A DNA stretch of 15,740 bases. Origin: CAYSVN01 sp964434585. Lineage in GTDB: Bacteria; Patescibacteriota; Gracilibacteria; Peribacterales; Peribacteraceae. The notes under the pieces were generated by a model, which was given only the letters and a program-made list of their open reading frames with translations, was not told the origin of the DNA and did no database searches. Shown here piece after piece: positions 1 to 7,448 of the stretch. The translations under genes were made by a program, and so were the position numbers. Numbering within the stretch: the stretch's first letter is position 1; every line of letters begins with the position of its first letter. The stretch is from NCBI GenBank assembly GCA_964434585.1, contig CAYSVN010000023.1:1-15740 (forward strand), in the 5' to 3' direction.

Positions 1-1
1 G

Positions 2-748
2 AAATCCTTTAAGGAAGAAGACACTCTATTGCGCACTTCGATTTCTGGCAACTCGATTCTTCGAGTCGTTGAAGCTGGAATGTACGAATACACTCTAAGT
101 GTTATTGGCGAAAAAGGTGAATCCGTATGGAAGGTAGACAATGGTCAAGGAATATATGGTGCAAATTTTTCACCAAACGAATCTTTGATTGCTGTACGAC
201 AACTACGAGAAATTGCAGTCCTAAGCAGAGCAAGTGAAAAGGTGTCTAGGTACAGTAGGCCTACGGGCGACGCGGTAACAAACGCCGGCAGGCTCATTAA
301 GCTGAGTAACAATCTTGTTGAAGCATCTAATGGAGAAAAATGGCAATTGCCATTTATTAATCCAGAAGTTGAGGCTCCAAGAATGCTTCGTAAGAAAATG
401 TCGCTTCCGTTTAACCACGCTGTTCCAAAGCTGCGTGCGTCTATCCATCCAGGCAAAGTTTACGTTCTTAGTGACACTGAAATTGCCATTGTGCGAAATA
501 AGTGGCAAGAGTACGAGTCAGGCATGTTACAACGACAACTTGATGGACCTCCAATTTATGCGTGGTTTACCGATTTTGCGACTGCCTATGTATCGATTCA
601 CGATGCAGAAACTTGGCAGATAAAGTTTCAGGTTAAATGCGACGGTTCATGCGTTGCTGACCTTAGAGTCCATGAAAGTGAGCTTGATTTGGTTCTTCGA
701 GATCAAGGAAATTTTAGCCTTAAATGGCTTCGGTACGAGTACAAGTAG
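2..748 (+). CDS. Hypothetical protein, 5'-truncated, beta-propeller-like
   Basis: The reading frame is open to the left edge of the window, so the gene is probably partial. The codon at 29 (TTG) is the first possible in-window start, but nothing marks it as the real one. I do not recognise the family. The visible part is about 240 residues, soluble, with no signal peptide or membrane segment. Phrases such as GANFSPNESLIAV and TAYVSIHDAETWQIKF (near residues 45-58 and 188-203 counted from the TTG) look like WD40/beta-propeller blades of the 'sequence, then S-P-x-g-x-x-I-A' type, but too few blades are visible to be sure. It ends in TAG and is followed 47 bases later by a strong terminator. The neighbouring methyltransferase gene is convergent, so this is the last gene of its transcript. 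A role cannot be given. Confidence 0.6.
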   Translation, partial: KSFKEEDTLLRTSISGNSILRVVEAGMYEYTLSVIGEKGESVWKVDNGQGIYGANFSPNESLIAVRQLREIAVLSRASEKVSRYSRPTGDAVTNAGRLIKLSNNLVEASNGEKWQLPFINPEVEAPRMLRKKMSLPFNHAVPKLRASIHPGKVYVLSDTEIAIVRNKWQEYESGMLQRQLDGPPIYAWFTDFATAYVSIHDAETWQIKFQVKCDGSCVADLRVHESELDLVLRDQGNFSLKWLRYEYK

Positions 749-794
749 TGAATTCGTTTTAGTATTTGTTTTATAATTTCATCAACCCTTCAAA

Positions 795-822
795 GAGCCG
801 TTTCGAAAGAAACGGCTTTTTT
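795..822 (+). terminator. Rho-independent terminator
   Basis: A perfect 8-bp stem GCCGTTTC/GAAACGGC (797-804 and 809-816) is closed by a GAAA tetraloop and followed by six T. A796-T817 and G795-T818 can extend the stem. It sits 47 bases past the stop of the left-edge gene and just before the 3' end of the convergent methyltransferase gene. The T run is on the + strand, so it serves mainly the left-edge gene. Confidence 0.9.
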
Positions 823-839
823 GTGAATTAGTAGTATTA

Positions 840-2066
840 TTAAATCGGTCGTAAGATAATAACTTCACGTCCTACCCATTGCTTAGGCCGATGGTAAAGC
901 AGTGTACGGCGGTCACTTTTACTAGCAACACCTTTTGGTAACACGGCTTCGTACCCAAGGGACTTTAACAACTTATAGGGTTTTTCGAGACGATGTTCGC
1001 CTTTAGTAGTGTGCCATACAGGCCAGGTGCAGCAAATTGTAGCCTTGGGACAAGCTTTACGTGCTTGCTTTAACCAGTTAATTTGCAGGTTTTCGTTGTG
1101 GCGCATCAGTTTTGCTAGCTGATCTGGCGCAGGCTTTTGGGTAAGCGGTGTCCCCAGCATGGTTTCGGTCGCAATAACATCGATGCCTCCTTCGTTTCCG
1201 CTCAGGATGACATCATGTGACCACTTGGTAGTTGCGTCTTTTTTAAAGACATCGAGTATTAACGCTTCATCAAGGCCGTATTCTTTACAAAGCCACTGCA
1301 GGTTTACAGGGGTATCAGCCACTGCTTTAGGGCTAAGGTCGCTGCCAAGTATTTTAAAACCACGAAGTAATACTTCTATAGGAATAACCCCCGTGCCACA
1401 AAATGGGTCATATACTATAAGGTCAGAAGGTCTAGAGGTTAAGAGGTTTTGAAGTTGCGCATGACCTATTTGTTCACCTTTAGCCCACAGTGCTAAGTTT
1501 AACAATGTCTGGCTTAATTTAGGTGGTAGCAAACCTACAACAGTATCGCGGATTGGTTTTTCAATATCACGCTTGGTGTAATTAGTAGTGTCTTGTGCGG
1601 CCACTGTTTTACCAATCCAAAAACTATCACTCTCTTTAAACAGTAGTAGCTCGGTAATGTCAGATTCTTGCAATGCACTTAATGCCACCGCTTTTGTGCC
1701 GTCACCCATATAGCGTACAGATTTTTCGGCCCGCTTTAATACTTTTTTGCTATGGAAGGTAAGTTCCTTCTGTAGTTCATCATTGGGCTCACTCATTCTT
1801 AACGTAAAGGTAATACGTTCACCGGTGGCCTGCGCAGCTAATATATCTGGAACATCGGTCATCACTTTAGCGCTACGTTGTAGATACTCCGCTACTAGAA
1901 CAGTGCTACCTAAGTTATTGAACCAAGCCTGGTCTAGCACTTGCTCGGTGCTGGCAAATAGCCATCCTTCAACTTGCTTCTCTATTGTTAAATCAGCAAT
2001 AGTAGCAAAAAGCTCCGCTATAGAAATATGTGGTTGGTGGCCAAGTTGAAATAGATATTGGGGCAT
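840..2066 (-). CDS. TRM11/Trm-G10-like SAM-dependent RNA methyltransferase
   Basis: 408 residues, ATG start, TAA stop. The C-terminal half is a Rossmann methyltransferase: motif I DPFCGTG at residues 220-226, an acidic strand SDLSPKAV at 242-249, and before them RDIEKPIRD at 166-174 with GLLPPKL, which matches the R-D-x(3)-P signature of the UPF0020/TRM11/Trm-G10 family. Known members methylate N2 of guanosine 10 in tRNA. The N-terminal about 160 residues (MPQYLFQLGHQPHISIAEL at the very start) resemble the degenerate THUMP-like region of the group; I infer this from general similarity, not a clear motif. The D/N-P-P-Y catalytic motif expected about 80 residues after motif I is absent; the equivalent place reads ATETMLGTP (299-307). 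The gene is last in a minus-strand run after the FAD oxidoreductase, with a 60-base gap. No Shine-Dalgarno sequence is visible. Target tRNA and position are unproven; a DNA methylase is a less likely alternative. Confidence 0.8.
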   Translation of the reverse strand: MPQYLFQLGHQPHISIAELFATIADLTIEKQVEGWLFASTEQVLDQAWFNNLGSTVLVAEYLQRSAKVMTDVPDILAAQATGERITFTLRMSEPNDELQKELTFHSKKVLKRAEKSVRYMGDGTKAVALSALQESDITELLLFKESDSFWIGKTVAAQDTTNYTKRDIEKPIRDTVVGLLPPKLSQTLLNLALWAKGEQIGHAQLQNLLTSRPSDLIVYDPFCGTGVIPIEVLLRGFKILGSDLSPKAVADTPVNLQWLCKEYGLDEALILDVFKKDATTKWSHDVILSGNEGGIDVIATETMLGTPLTQKPAPDQLAKLMRHNENLQINWLKQARKACPKATICCTWPVWHTTKGEHRLEKPYKLLKSLGYEAVLPKGVASKSDRRTLLYHRPKQWVGREVIILRPI

Positions 2067-2126
2067 AGAAGTAGTGTAGAGTATCAGTTCCTTAAAAGAA
2101 AAAGAAGTACAAACATTGATAAAGAA

Positions 2127-3680
2127 TTAGGATTCTGTTTTTGTTTCATGATATTGCTGCTGTGCATTTACATCCCAAAGTGCTTTTTTACCGCCACCAC
2201 CACCAATAATATCTTCGACAGCAAGCATAGCAGTTAGCATGCTGTGGTCTTGATTGTTATAGCGATGCATTCCGTTACGTCCAATAAGATAGAGATTATC
2301 AACAGTATCAATATACTCTTTTACGGTATCAATCGATTCATAGCTGCCAGCATAGGTAGGGTAAGCTTTAGGCATGCGACGAACACATCCATCAAGAACA
2401 TCTTCTTTTATAATCATGCCTATTTTTGCCATTTCTTGTGCGCCAAAATTAATCAAATCCTCATCCTGCATGTTCCATAAATCATCAGTATCATTTAAAA
2501 AATATTCTAAGCCAATCCAAACAGTGCTAGGGTCTGCTACCATTCCAGGGCTCCAATTATTAAAAATCTGTATCCGACCAACCATCACATCACCTTCTTG
2601 AATATAGATCCAATTATCTTTTATCTCAGTAACAACACCTGTTTTTGTTTGAATGTTCATCTTACGAAGCAGTAGGCCAACCGTTAAAAAATCCCGATAC
2701 TGTAAATTACTAGCAATGTCTTTAACAAGCGTTGGCGGCGCTGGCTTTATGCATGCTATTAACTCGCGGATGGGCATAGTCGAGAAAAAATAATCACAAG
2801 CAACCTCTGTGCTGTCACCTGTTTGTACATCGGTAACTGTTACACTGGTTACACGGCCGTCCGTTAACTGCAGGCCAGAGATTTTTTGCTGCATAGCAAC
2901 CTTAGCCCCACATTGTTTAATTTGGCGTGTGACCTCTTCCCACATTTGTCCTGGGCCAAATTTAGGATAATAAAATTCAGTAATTAAACTTGTCTCTCTT
3001 TGTTGTTGTTCTCCACTACCTAGTAAATCCTTAAGTGCTTGGCTAACTGCTCTACGCAAAGATAATCCCTTAATACGCTGCGCCCCCCAGTCTGCTTTAA
3101 TACTACTGCAAGGCAGCCCCCAAACCTTTTCGGTATAGTCTTTAAAAAAAGTTAAATATAGTCGTTTGCCAAATCTATTAATAAAGAACGCATCCAGGTA
3201 ATCCTCTTTTTTAATGGGCAATAAGCGGGCTTTAATATAACTAGCTGCAATTAGTACAGTGTTAAAAATACCCAGGCGCTTAGCGATTCTAAATGTAATA
3301 GATAATGGATAAGGAAAAAACTGTCGCTTGTAAAAAATACGTGATAAACGATTCCTTCTTAACATAACAGCATCTGGAGTGCTTTTAGCTGGCTGGCATT
3401 CAGGGCAAAGCCAAGCAATAGCATCATGTAAGTTTGTATGATCAGAATCTTGGAGTGGTAAAATATTTAACCACCATTGCACCACACGCTTACTTTTACT
3501 AAAAAAACGATGGCCACCAATATCAATCTTATTTCCTTTGTAATTGTATGTTTGTGCAATACCCCCAATAGTATCTGTCATTTCAAACACTTGTACCTCA
3601 ATATCTGTATGCTTTAAAAGCTCGTATGCTGCAGTAAGCCCTGCAGGTCCAGCCCCAGCAATAATGGCGGTTTTAGTCAA
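2127..3680 (-). CDS. NAD(P)/FAD-dependent oxidoreductase, UDP-galactopyranose-mutase-like
   Basis: 517 residues. The dinucleotide-binding motif GAGPAG lies at residues 9-14, with VFEMTDTIGG (31-40) closing the beta-alpha-beta unit. GGHRFFSKS (55-63) and the downstream KVWGLPC segment are features of the amine-oxidase/UDP-galactopyranose-mutase-like flavoproteins common in glycan gene clusters. The C-terminal end YLIGRNGMHRYNNQDHSML is the second FAD-contacting region. The start is TTG: the Rossmann strand begins at residue 4, so no later start is possible, and the stop of the upstream GT-C gene is only 12 bases away. An unusual LCPECQ (91-96) gives a CxxC pair in an insertion. The neighbours (GT-C and GT2 glycosyltransferases) point to cell-envelope sugar modification or polyprenyl-lipid chemistry. 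Whether it is a true mutase or a desaturase/oxidase cannot be told from sequence. Confidence 0.8.
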   Translation of the reverse strand: MTKTAIIAGAGPAGLTAAYELLKHTDIEVQVFEMTDTIGGIAQTYNYKGNKIDIGGHRFFSKSKRVVQWWLNILPLQDSDHTNLHDAIAWLCPECQPAKSTPDAVMLRRNRLSRIFYKRQFFPYPLSITFRIAKRLGIFNTVLIAASYIKARLLPIKKEDYLDAFFINRFGKRLYLTFFKDYTEKVWGLPCSSIKADWGAQRIKGLSLRRAVSQALKDLLGSGEQQQRETSLITEFYYPKFGPGQMWEEVTRQIKQCGAKVAMQQKISGLQLTDGRVTSVTVTDVQTGDSTEVACDYFFSTMPIRELIACIKPAPPTLVKDIASNLQYRDFLTVGLLLRKMNIQTKTGVVTEIKDNWIYIQEGDVMVGRIQIFNNWSPGMVADPSTVWIGLEYFLNDTDDLWNMQDEDLINFGAQEMAKIGMIIKEDVLDGCVRRMPKAYPTYAGSYESIDTVKEYIDTVDNLYLIGRNGMHRYNNQDHSMLTAMLAVEDIIGGGGGKKALWDVNAQQQYHETKTES

Positions 3681-3692
3681 AAATTAGTTAGG

Positions 3693-5507
3693 TTAATTGG
3701 TAGATACTAGTGGAGCGTATTCTGCAAGTTCAGTAGCAAAAAAATCGATAAAGAATAGAAAGCAAGCAAACATAAGCAACAGGCTTACAATGTGGGCATA
3801 ATGCCATCCTGTTTTTTTATGGTGACTACGTACGGCAAAATAAATCATGGGCACCATAACAATAGTACTGTATCGCATATTTTCTATTGTAGTATTACTA
3901 TAGAGCCAAAAGGTAATAATATGTATTGAAAGTCCGTAAATAACAAGGATGACAAATGGCAAACTAGAACGTACGTCTTTAATACTATCGTGAATAATGT
4001 TGTAAAGTTGCCAAGGTAGCAAAAACAGTGCGAGCGTCATTATTAATTGTACTAGTGTAAATTGTTTTGGAAAGTGGAATGCTTTAAACCAAGTAGAACG
4101 TACCATGTTTTCTAAAATATACGCCCGCCTTGGATGGGTAGAGTTTGGTTCAAAGTAAGGATGTTGAACCAGATCAATCGGGTTAAATTGCGTAAGCATC
4201 CTTGTAGATTTATCAATAGATAAACCACTATGTAGACTGTTAATATTCCCAACAATGTTAGTTTGTCCTTCAAAAACAAATTTTTGAATAGGATGCCAAC
4301 TTGCAATCAATAGAACAATGCTGCCAAGAATACTAAGGTAAGTAAGACGTCGTTCCCAGTCACTAAATTTTAAAAACATCAAAGCAATAGCAATAACCGC
4401 TAGCACAATAGCATTACTTTTTGTCAGTATTCCTAGACTAATAATAACAGCAATAATTAGCCATTCTTGCAGGCGAGGCTTATTCCACCATCGTACACAA
4501 AATGCACTACCAAGAACCATAAAGAACGTTAGAAGGCTATCATTATTAATTTGTCCACTCTGGAAAATAAGCATTGGGAATACCGAAATAAGCCCAACTG
4601 CTAACGTTTTTTCTCGCCTTGTAAGCTTCGTCATTAAGATCATCCATACGCCAGCCAGTTGTGTTCCTATGCCAAGAATAACAGACCATATAATGGCAAT
4701 GGTGCCTGGCTTTAATTGCATTCCAAATATTTTAGAGACACCATAACCCACTGCTGAAGTAGCGTAATAGAGTGGGGGATGATAGAACTGCCAACCTTTA
4801 TTATAAAATGGTACACTGCGCTCTTCTATAACATAGTTAAGGTATGCTAAGTGTCCATCACTATCATTCTCACGAATATTGTAAGGCGTAACCGACCCAT
4901 AAATAACACGGAAGATAATACCAAGCGCTATCAAAACAATAATAACGTGGTGAACACGACGTTTTTTTAGAAATAATGCAAGCTCGGCAATAAGCCACAA
5001 CGTCAACACAGCAATAAGCAGTAGTACCCAAAAATCTACAAACGATGGCGTTAAAGAAATACCAGCAGGCCCACCTTTATTAAGCACATTTGCTTTAAAT
5101 GTATTGTTACCAGGTTGCAAATATTCTGAAAGATCAAGCACAACACCTCGATGGTAGTTGCAGATGGGTTCTTGTTGTTTAAGAATGTTTTGCCCATTAA
5201 CCCAAAAGGAATCAACACAATTATCAGCAATAAGTTGCCATAAAACAGGGTGCAGTGGTGTTAAGGTAATAATACCACTGACGGTAAGCTCTTGATGGGC
5301 GGCATTAACCATAACAGGCATGCGCGGAGCCGGAAGTGTATTACTTCTAGCTGTTGTATATTGTAATTGTTGATAGTGAGGCAGTGCAATAAGCGATAAA
5401 CATATTACGAAGCTAGCCATAGCGAGACGTGCCAATAATGCAACAACAGAAGACTGGGACATAAATTTGCTGCTATCATACCCAATATTATAAAAAAAAC
5501 GAACCAT
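3693..5507 (-). CDS. GT-C fold membrane glycosyltransferase (ArnT/PMT-like) with extracytoplasmic beta domain
   Basis: 604 residues, ATG start. It is an integral membrane protein: one N-terminal helix (about 20-43), a soluble stretch (about 50-155), then about ten hydrophobic helices from residue 157 to near the C-terminus. After the third helix the loop has ENDSDGH (213-219), the acidic DxD-like motif of GT-C enzymes, followed by FYHPPLYY (241-248), a motif shared by glycosyltransferase family 39/ArnT-like proteins that use polyprenyl-phosphate sugars on the outer face of the membrane. The soluble domain between helices 1 and 2 is beta-rich, has SFWVNGQNIL and YLQPGNNTF, and a possible C97-C116 disulfide, suggesting a jelly-roll carbohydrate-binding fold (inference). 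The divergent GT2 gene could make its lipid-linked donor. It is the first gene of the minus-strand run. Acceptor and sugar are unknown. Confidence 0.75.
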   Translation of the reverse strand: MVRFFYNIGYDSSKFMSQSSVVALLARLAMASFVICLSLIALPHYQQLQYTTARSNTLPAPRMPVMVNAAHQELTVSGIITLTPLHPVLWQLIADNCVDSFWVNGQNILKQQEPICNYHRGVVLDLSEYLQPGNNTFKANVLNKGGPAGISLTPSFVDFWVLLLIAVLTLWLIAELALFLKKRRVHHVIIVLIALGIIFRVIYGSVTPYNIRENDSDGHLAYLNYVIEERSVPFYNKGWQFYHPPLYYATSAVGYGVSKIFGMQLKPGTIAIIWSVILGIGTQLAGVWMILMTKLTRREKTLAVGLISVFPMLIFQSGQINNDSLLTFFMVLGSAFCVRWWNKPRLQEWLIIAVIISLGILTKSNAIVLAVIAIALMFLKFSDWERRLTYLSILGSIVLLIASWHPIQKFVFEGQTNIVGNINSLHSGLSIDKSTRMLTQFNPIDLVQHPYFEPNSTHPRRAYILENMVRSTWFKAFHFPKQFTLVQLIMTLALFLLPWQLYNIIHDSIKDVRSSLPFVILVIYGLSIHIITFWLYSNTTIENMRYSTIVMVPMIYFAVRSHHKKTGWHYAHIVSLLLMFACFLFFIDFFATELAEYAPLVSTN

Positions 5508-5581
5508 TGCCCTACTCTCTATTAGTTCTGTAAAGGCACATTTACCTATACCTAAAATATAAACCCCCGTATGATACCGCT
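5508..5581. promoter_or_regulatory. Divergent promoter region between GT-C and GT2 genes
   Basis: 74 bp separating two divergent start codons. On the + strand TATGAT (5570-5575) is a good -10 hexamer, six bases from the ATG at 5582, implying transcription starts at or next to the start codon. No convincing -35 is found 16-18 bases upstream. On the - strand the AT-rich stretch around 5541-5561 (TTTATATTTTAGGTATAGG on that strand) could hold the -10 for the GT-C operon, which would leave a leader of about 40 bases. Confidence 0.4.
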
Positions 5582-6268
5582 ATGAAATGTGATGTTATTA
5601 TTCCCTGTTACAACGAGGCAGAGCGACTGCCAGCAACCTTGCAGCACCTGGATGCATACCAAGGAGAGCATCAGTTGCACATAATTATTGTTGATGATGG
5701 TAGCGTAGATGATACGGTAGACATTGCACAGCAAGCAGATATTAAACACTCGGTAACCATTATAAAAGTGCAGTGTAATAAAGGAAAAGGTTACGCTTTA
5801 AAGCAAGGAGTACTAAGCAGTACTGCGCCTTACGTACTACTGTATGATGCTGATGCTGCTACCGCTATTGGGAATATAGATATTTTTTTTGATGAGATAA
5901 ATAACGGTGCAGATATTGCTATTGGCAACCGTACGCTTAATAAAAACCAGGTAGAAATGACATGGCATCGCCGCATTATTGGTAGAGTGTATTTTTACAT
6001 AACAAAGCCGTTATTGCCCAAGATACAAGATGCTGCTTGTGGCTTTAAATTATTAAAAGGACCATTAGCGGTAGATTTATTTAGCACTATGACTATTAAC
6101 CGCTTTGCATATGATGTACAACTGCTCCACTTAGCAAAAAAAGCCAAATTTACCATTAAAGAAATTCCAGTAGTTTGGAACGATGTTGCCGGCTCTAAGG
6201 TAAATATTATTAACGATGGTCTGGAATCATTGTATCAAATTATTAAGCTTTATTTGCGTAAGCATTAA
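5582..6268 (+). CDS. GT2 glycosyltransferase, dolichyl/polyprenyl-phosphate sugar synthase-like
   Basis: 228 residues, ATG start, TAA stop. A complete GT-A fold: DVIIPCYNEAERL at residues 4-16, IIVDDGSVDDT at 35-45 (nucleotide-sugar binding), NKGKGYALKQG at 66-76, the metal-binding DxD as D89-A90-D91 in LLYDADAA, and GNRTL after it. The absence of C-terminal membrane helices, the length and the motif set match DPM1-type enzymes that transfer mannose or glucose from a nucleotide sugar to polyprenyl phosphate at the inner face of the membrane. It is transcribed away from the GT-C gene across a 74-bp shared promoter region, and the two would form a donor-maker and donor-user pair (inference). 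A -10-like TATGAT ends six bases before the ATG, which would make the mRNA leaderless; I see no Shine-Dalgarno sequence. The exact sugar is not determinable. Confidence 0.85.
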   Translation: MKCDVIIPCYNEAERLPATLQHLDAYQGEHQLHIIIVDDGSVDDTVDIAQQADIKHSVTIIKVQCNKGKGYALKQGVLSSTAPYVLLYDADAATAIGNIDIFFDEINNGADIAIGNRTLNKNQVEMTWHRRIIGRVYFYITKPLLPKIQDAACGFKLLKGPLAVDLFSTMTINRFAYDVQLLHLAKKAKFTIKEIPVVWNDVAGSKVNIINDGLESLYQIIKLYLRKH

Positions 6269-6277
6269 GCTTTACTA

Positions 6278-6296
6278 AATGCAAAATATTCGCATT
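6278..6296. promoter_or_regulatory. Candidate Fur/Zur operator (19-bp imperfect palindrome)
   Basis: AATGC-AAAATATTC-GCATT is an inverted repeat with 5-bp identical arms plus two further matched A/T pairs toward an A centre. It lies 10 bases past the GT2 stop and 20 bases before the Fur-family start. Length and A/T-rich core resemble 19-bp Fur/Zur boxes. It overlaps the place where the -35 of the promoter with TATCAT at 6312-6317 would lie, so binding would block the gene's own transcription. An additional GCATT half-site at 6262-6266 lies upstream. Function is inferred from position and symmetry only. Confidence 0.5.
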
Positions 6297-6311
6297 AACA
6301 ATAATAACATG

Positions 6312-6317
6312 TATCAT
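6312..6317 (+). promoter_or_regulatory. Putative -10 box of the fur-like gene
   Basis: TATCAT lies seven bases before the ATG at 6325, and TTCGCA at 6289-6294 is a weak -35 (4 of 6 matches to TTGACA) at a 17-base spacing. If used, transcription would begin at the second possible start (residue 4 of the longer reading), giving a leaderless mRNA. Confidence 0.35.
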
Positions 6318-6732
6318 GCACATCATGTTACAAATGTTACAAAAAAAAGGCTTAAAAAAAACACTTGCACGTAAGTCTGTGCTAAATGCTTTAAGGTCGC
6401 TTAGTATTCCAAGTGATGCAATTACGATTCATAGCTGGGCAGCAGCACATGGCCACAATATGAATCTTACAACAGTTTACCGCGTACTAGCAGTATTGTT
6501 AGAGCATAGCATTATCCATAGACACCCAAGTACTGGTAACTATATTTTATGTAGCAAGCCCCATGAACCCGGAGACCATAGGTTTTTACGCTGCCAGACG
6601 TGTAACCACATTCAAGAATTTATTGACGAAGCCCTTTGTAAAACAGAAAATATCATTGCTAAAAAATATGATTTTGTGCCTACAAAACATCTTTCAGAAA
6701 TTATTGGGATTTGTAAGCATTGCTCTTCTTAA
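6316..6732 (+). CDS. Fur-family metalloregulator (Fur/Zur-like)
   Basis: 138 residues from the ATG at 6316; starts at 6325 or 6334 (residues 4 and 7) are equally possible, and a -10 box that overlaps 6316 favours 6325. The N-terminal winged helix includes KTLARKSVLNALRS (15-28) and the recognition helix NLTTVYRVLAVLLEHSIIHR (50-69), the family hallmark T-T-V-Y-R. The C-terminal dimerisation domain carries the two structural-zinc pairs C93-x-x-C96 and C133-x-x-C136, plus H88 and H98 as candidate sensory ligands; the usual HHDHLIC is here HEPGDHRFLRC. Family members repress metal-uptake or stress genes when loaded with Fe or Zn. A near-palindrome directly upstream suggests autoregulation. A short membrane protein follows after five bases. 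Fur, Zur and PerR cannot be separated on sequence alone; the CxxC...CxxC set slightly favours Zur or PerR-like chemistry. Confidence 0.85.
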   Translation: MHIMLQMLQKKGLKKTLARKSVLNALRSLSIPSDAITIHSWAAAHGHNMNLTTVYRVLAVLLEHSIIHRHPSTGNYILCSKPHEPGDHRFLRCQTCNHIQEFIDEALCKTENIIAKKYDFVPTKHLSEIIGICKHCSS

Positions 6733-6737
6733 ATGTT

Positions 6738-6923
6738 ATGATTAAAACTTCCACCATCACCAATATTGTACTTATAGGCATTATTGTATTAGCAGGCATC
6801 GCTTTATGGGCAGTAAATTCTGCTACGCCTTATCAGCATAAAGAAAGCGACAATGTTATAAAAGATTATAAAATTGATCTATATGATATAGAACGTGAAG
6901 GTGAACATAATGAAAGAATTTAA
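6738..6923 (+). CDS. Small single-pass membrane protein
   Basis: 61 residues from ATG at 6738 (an upstream in-frame TTG at 6720 lies inside the fur-like gene and is less likely). One hydrophobic helix, ITNIVLIGIIVLAGIALWAV at about 7-26, is followed by a charged tail rich in Asp, Glu and Lys. The start lies five bases after the stop of the fur-like gene, which implies co-transcription and probably coupled translation. I do not recognise a family. The topology could be a signal anchor with an extracytoplasmic tail or the reverse; there are no Cys or His clusters for metal binding (one His pair only). Confidence 0.6.
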   Translation: MIKTSTITNIVLIGIIVLAGIALWAVNSATPYQHKESDNVIKDYKIDLYDIEREGEHNERI

Positions 6924-6927
6924 TGAG

Positions 6928-7293
6928 TTATTGCTTAAAAAAAATATCAGCAATTTCAGAAGCCGTTGCATTTGGTGGCAAGGAAATTATTGTTGGTTTT
7001 GGCAGCATTGCCTCCCACTGCCTGGTAAACACTGGATCTATTGTCCGCATTAAATTGCGCGCAGAAAGTGTAGTGGAACGAAGATTTTTCTCTGCTGCAT
7101 AAATTTTAAGTGTATCTATAACGACTGATTTTTGTTCTTCATCAAGTGATGAGCAGAGCTCTACAAAAGAACATTCTTTCATAGATCCACTGATAACATT
7201 GTGGGTAATACTACGAAGTTCAACTAGGGTTAATTCTCCATAATAGTAAACATCTGGTCGAAATAAATCGTGATTGTTGTCTTGGTAGCTCAT
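6928..7293 (-). CDS. Hypothetical protein
   Basis: 121 residues from the ATG at 7293, reading MSYQDNNHDLFRPDV. The reading frame extends upstream to an ATG at 7353, but a well-spaced promoter lies between the two starts, so the shorter form is preferred. The protein is soluble and acidic-to-neutral, with a central helical part (residues about 25-95) and a Pro-rich segment KPTIISLPPNATASEIADIF near the C-terminus. No family is recognised. The gene converges on the small membrane-protein gene with only four bases between the stops and no terminator between them, so overlapping transcripts are likely. Confidence 0.6.
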   Translation of the reverse strand: MSYQDNNHDLFRPDVYYYGELTLVELRSITHNVISGSMKECSFVELCSSLDEEQKSVVIDTLKIYAAEKNLRSTTLSARNLMRTIDPVFTRQWEAMLPKPTIISLPPNATASEIADIFFKQ

Positions 7294-7300
7294 ATAATTA

Positions 7301-7328
7301 AGTATAGTGCCTCGTAAAATATGTACAA
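7301..7328 (-). promoter_or_regulatory. Promoter giving a leaderless mRNA for the 121-residue gene
   Basis: On the minus strand TTGTAC (7323-7328) and TATACT (7301-7306) are separated by 16 bases. The -10 is seven bases from the ATG at 7293, so transcription should start at the start codon itself. No Shine-Dalgarno sequence would be possible. Confidence 0.55.
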
Positions 7329-7353
7329 TATAAAACAGAATGTAGCATATCAA

Positions 7354-7448
7354 TAAAGAAAGAATCTCTTGTTTTTTTATTGAAAAATCCTTAGCATAAC
7401 GACTACCTAGATACTTCTTGGTAATGTGACATTATTTTAAGCACTCGT
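7354..7448. other. Short AT-rich gap before the tRNA repeats
   Basis: No reading frame or RNA gene is visible. From 7426 onward this stretch repeats the bases just upstream of the intact tRNA: GTGACATTA then an A/T run then CACTCGTG occur at 7426-7448 and again at 7532-7556, so the duplication includes promoter-proximal sequence as well as the tRNA 5' end. CACTC-GTGG-GAGTG can form a hairpin in both copies. Confidence 0.4.

Noticed and set aside
145..623. Overlapping frames of about 95-103 codons on both strands within the left-edge gene.
   Set aside because: They follow from the codon pattern of the + strand gene and show no recognisable protein features or start signals.
6910..7053. A 47-codon + strand reading frame starting ATGAAAGAATTT with a purine-rich GAAGGTG before it.
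   Set aside because: It lies almost wholly antisense to the 121-residue gene and its product is improbably rich in Trp and Cys; judged a shadow frame.
7294..7353. Upstream start giving a 141-residue form of the hypothetical protein with a hydrophobic N-terminus.
   Set aside because: A promoter with TTGTAC-16-TATACT lies inside the extension, so transcription would begin after that start.
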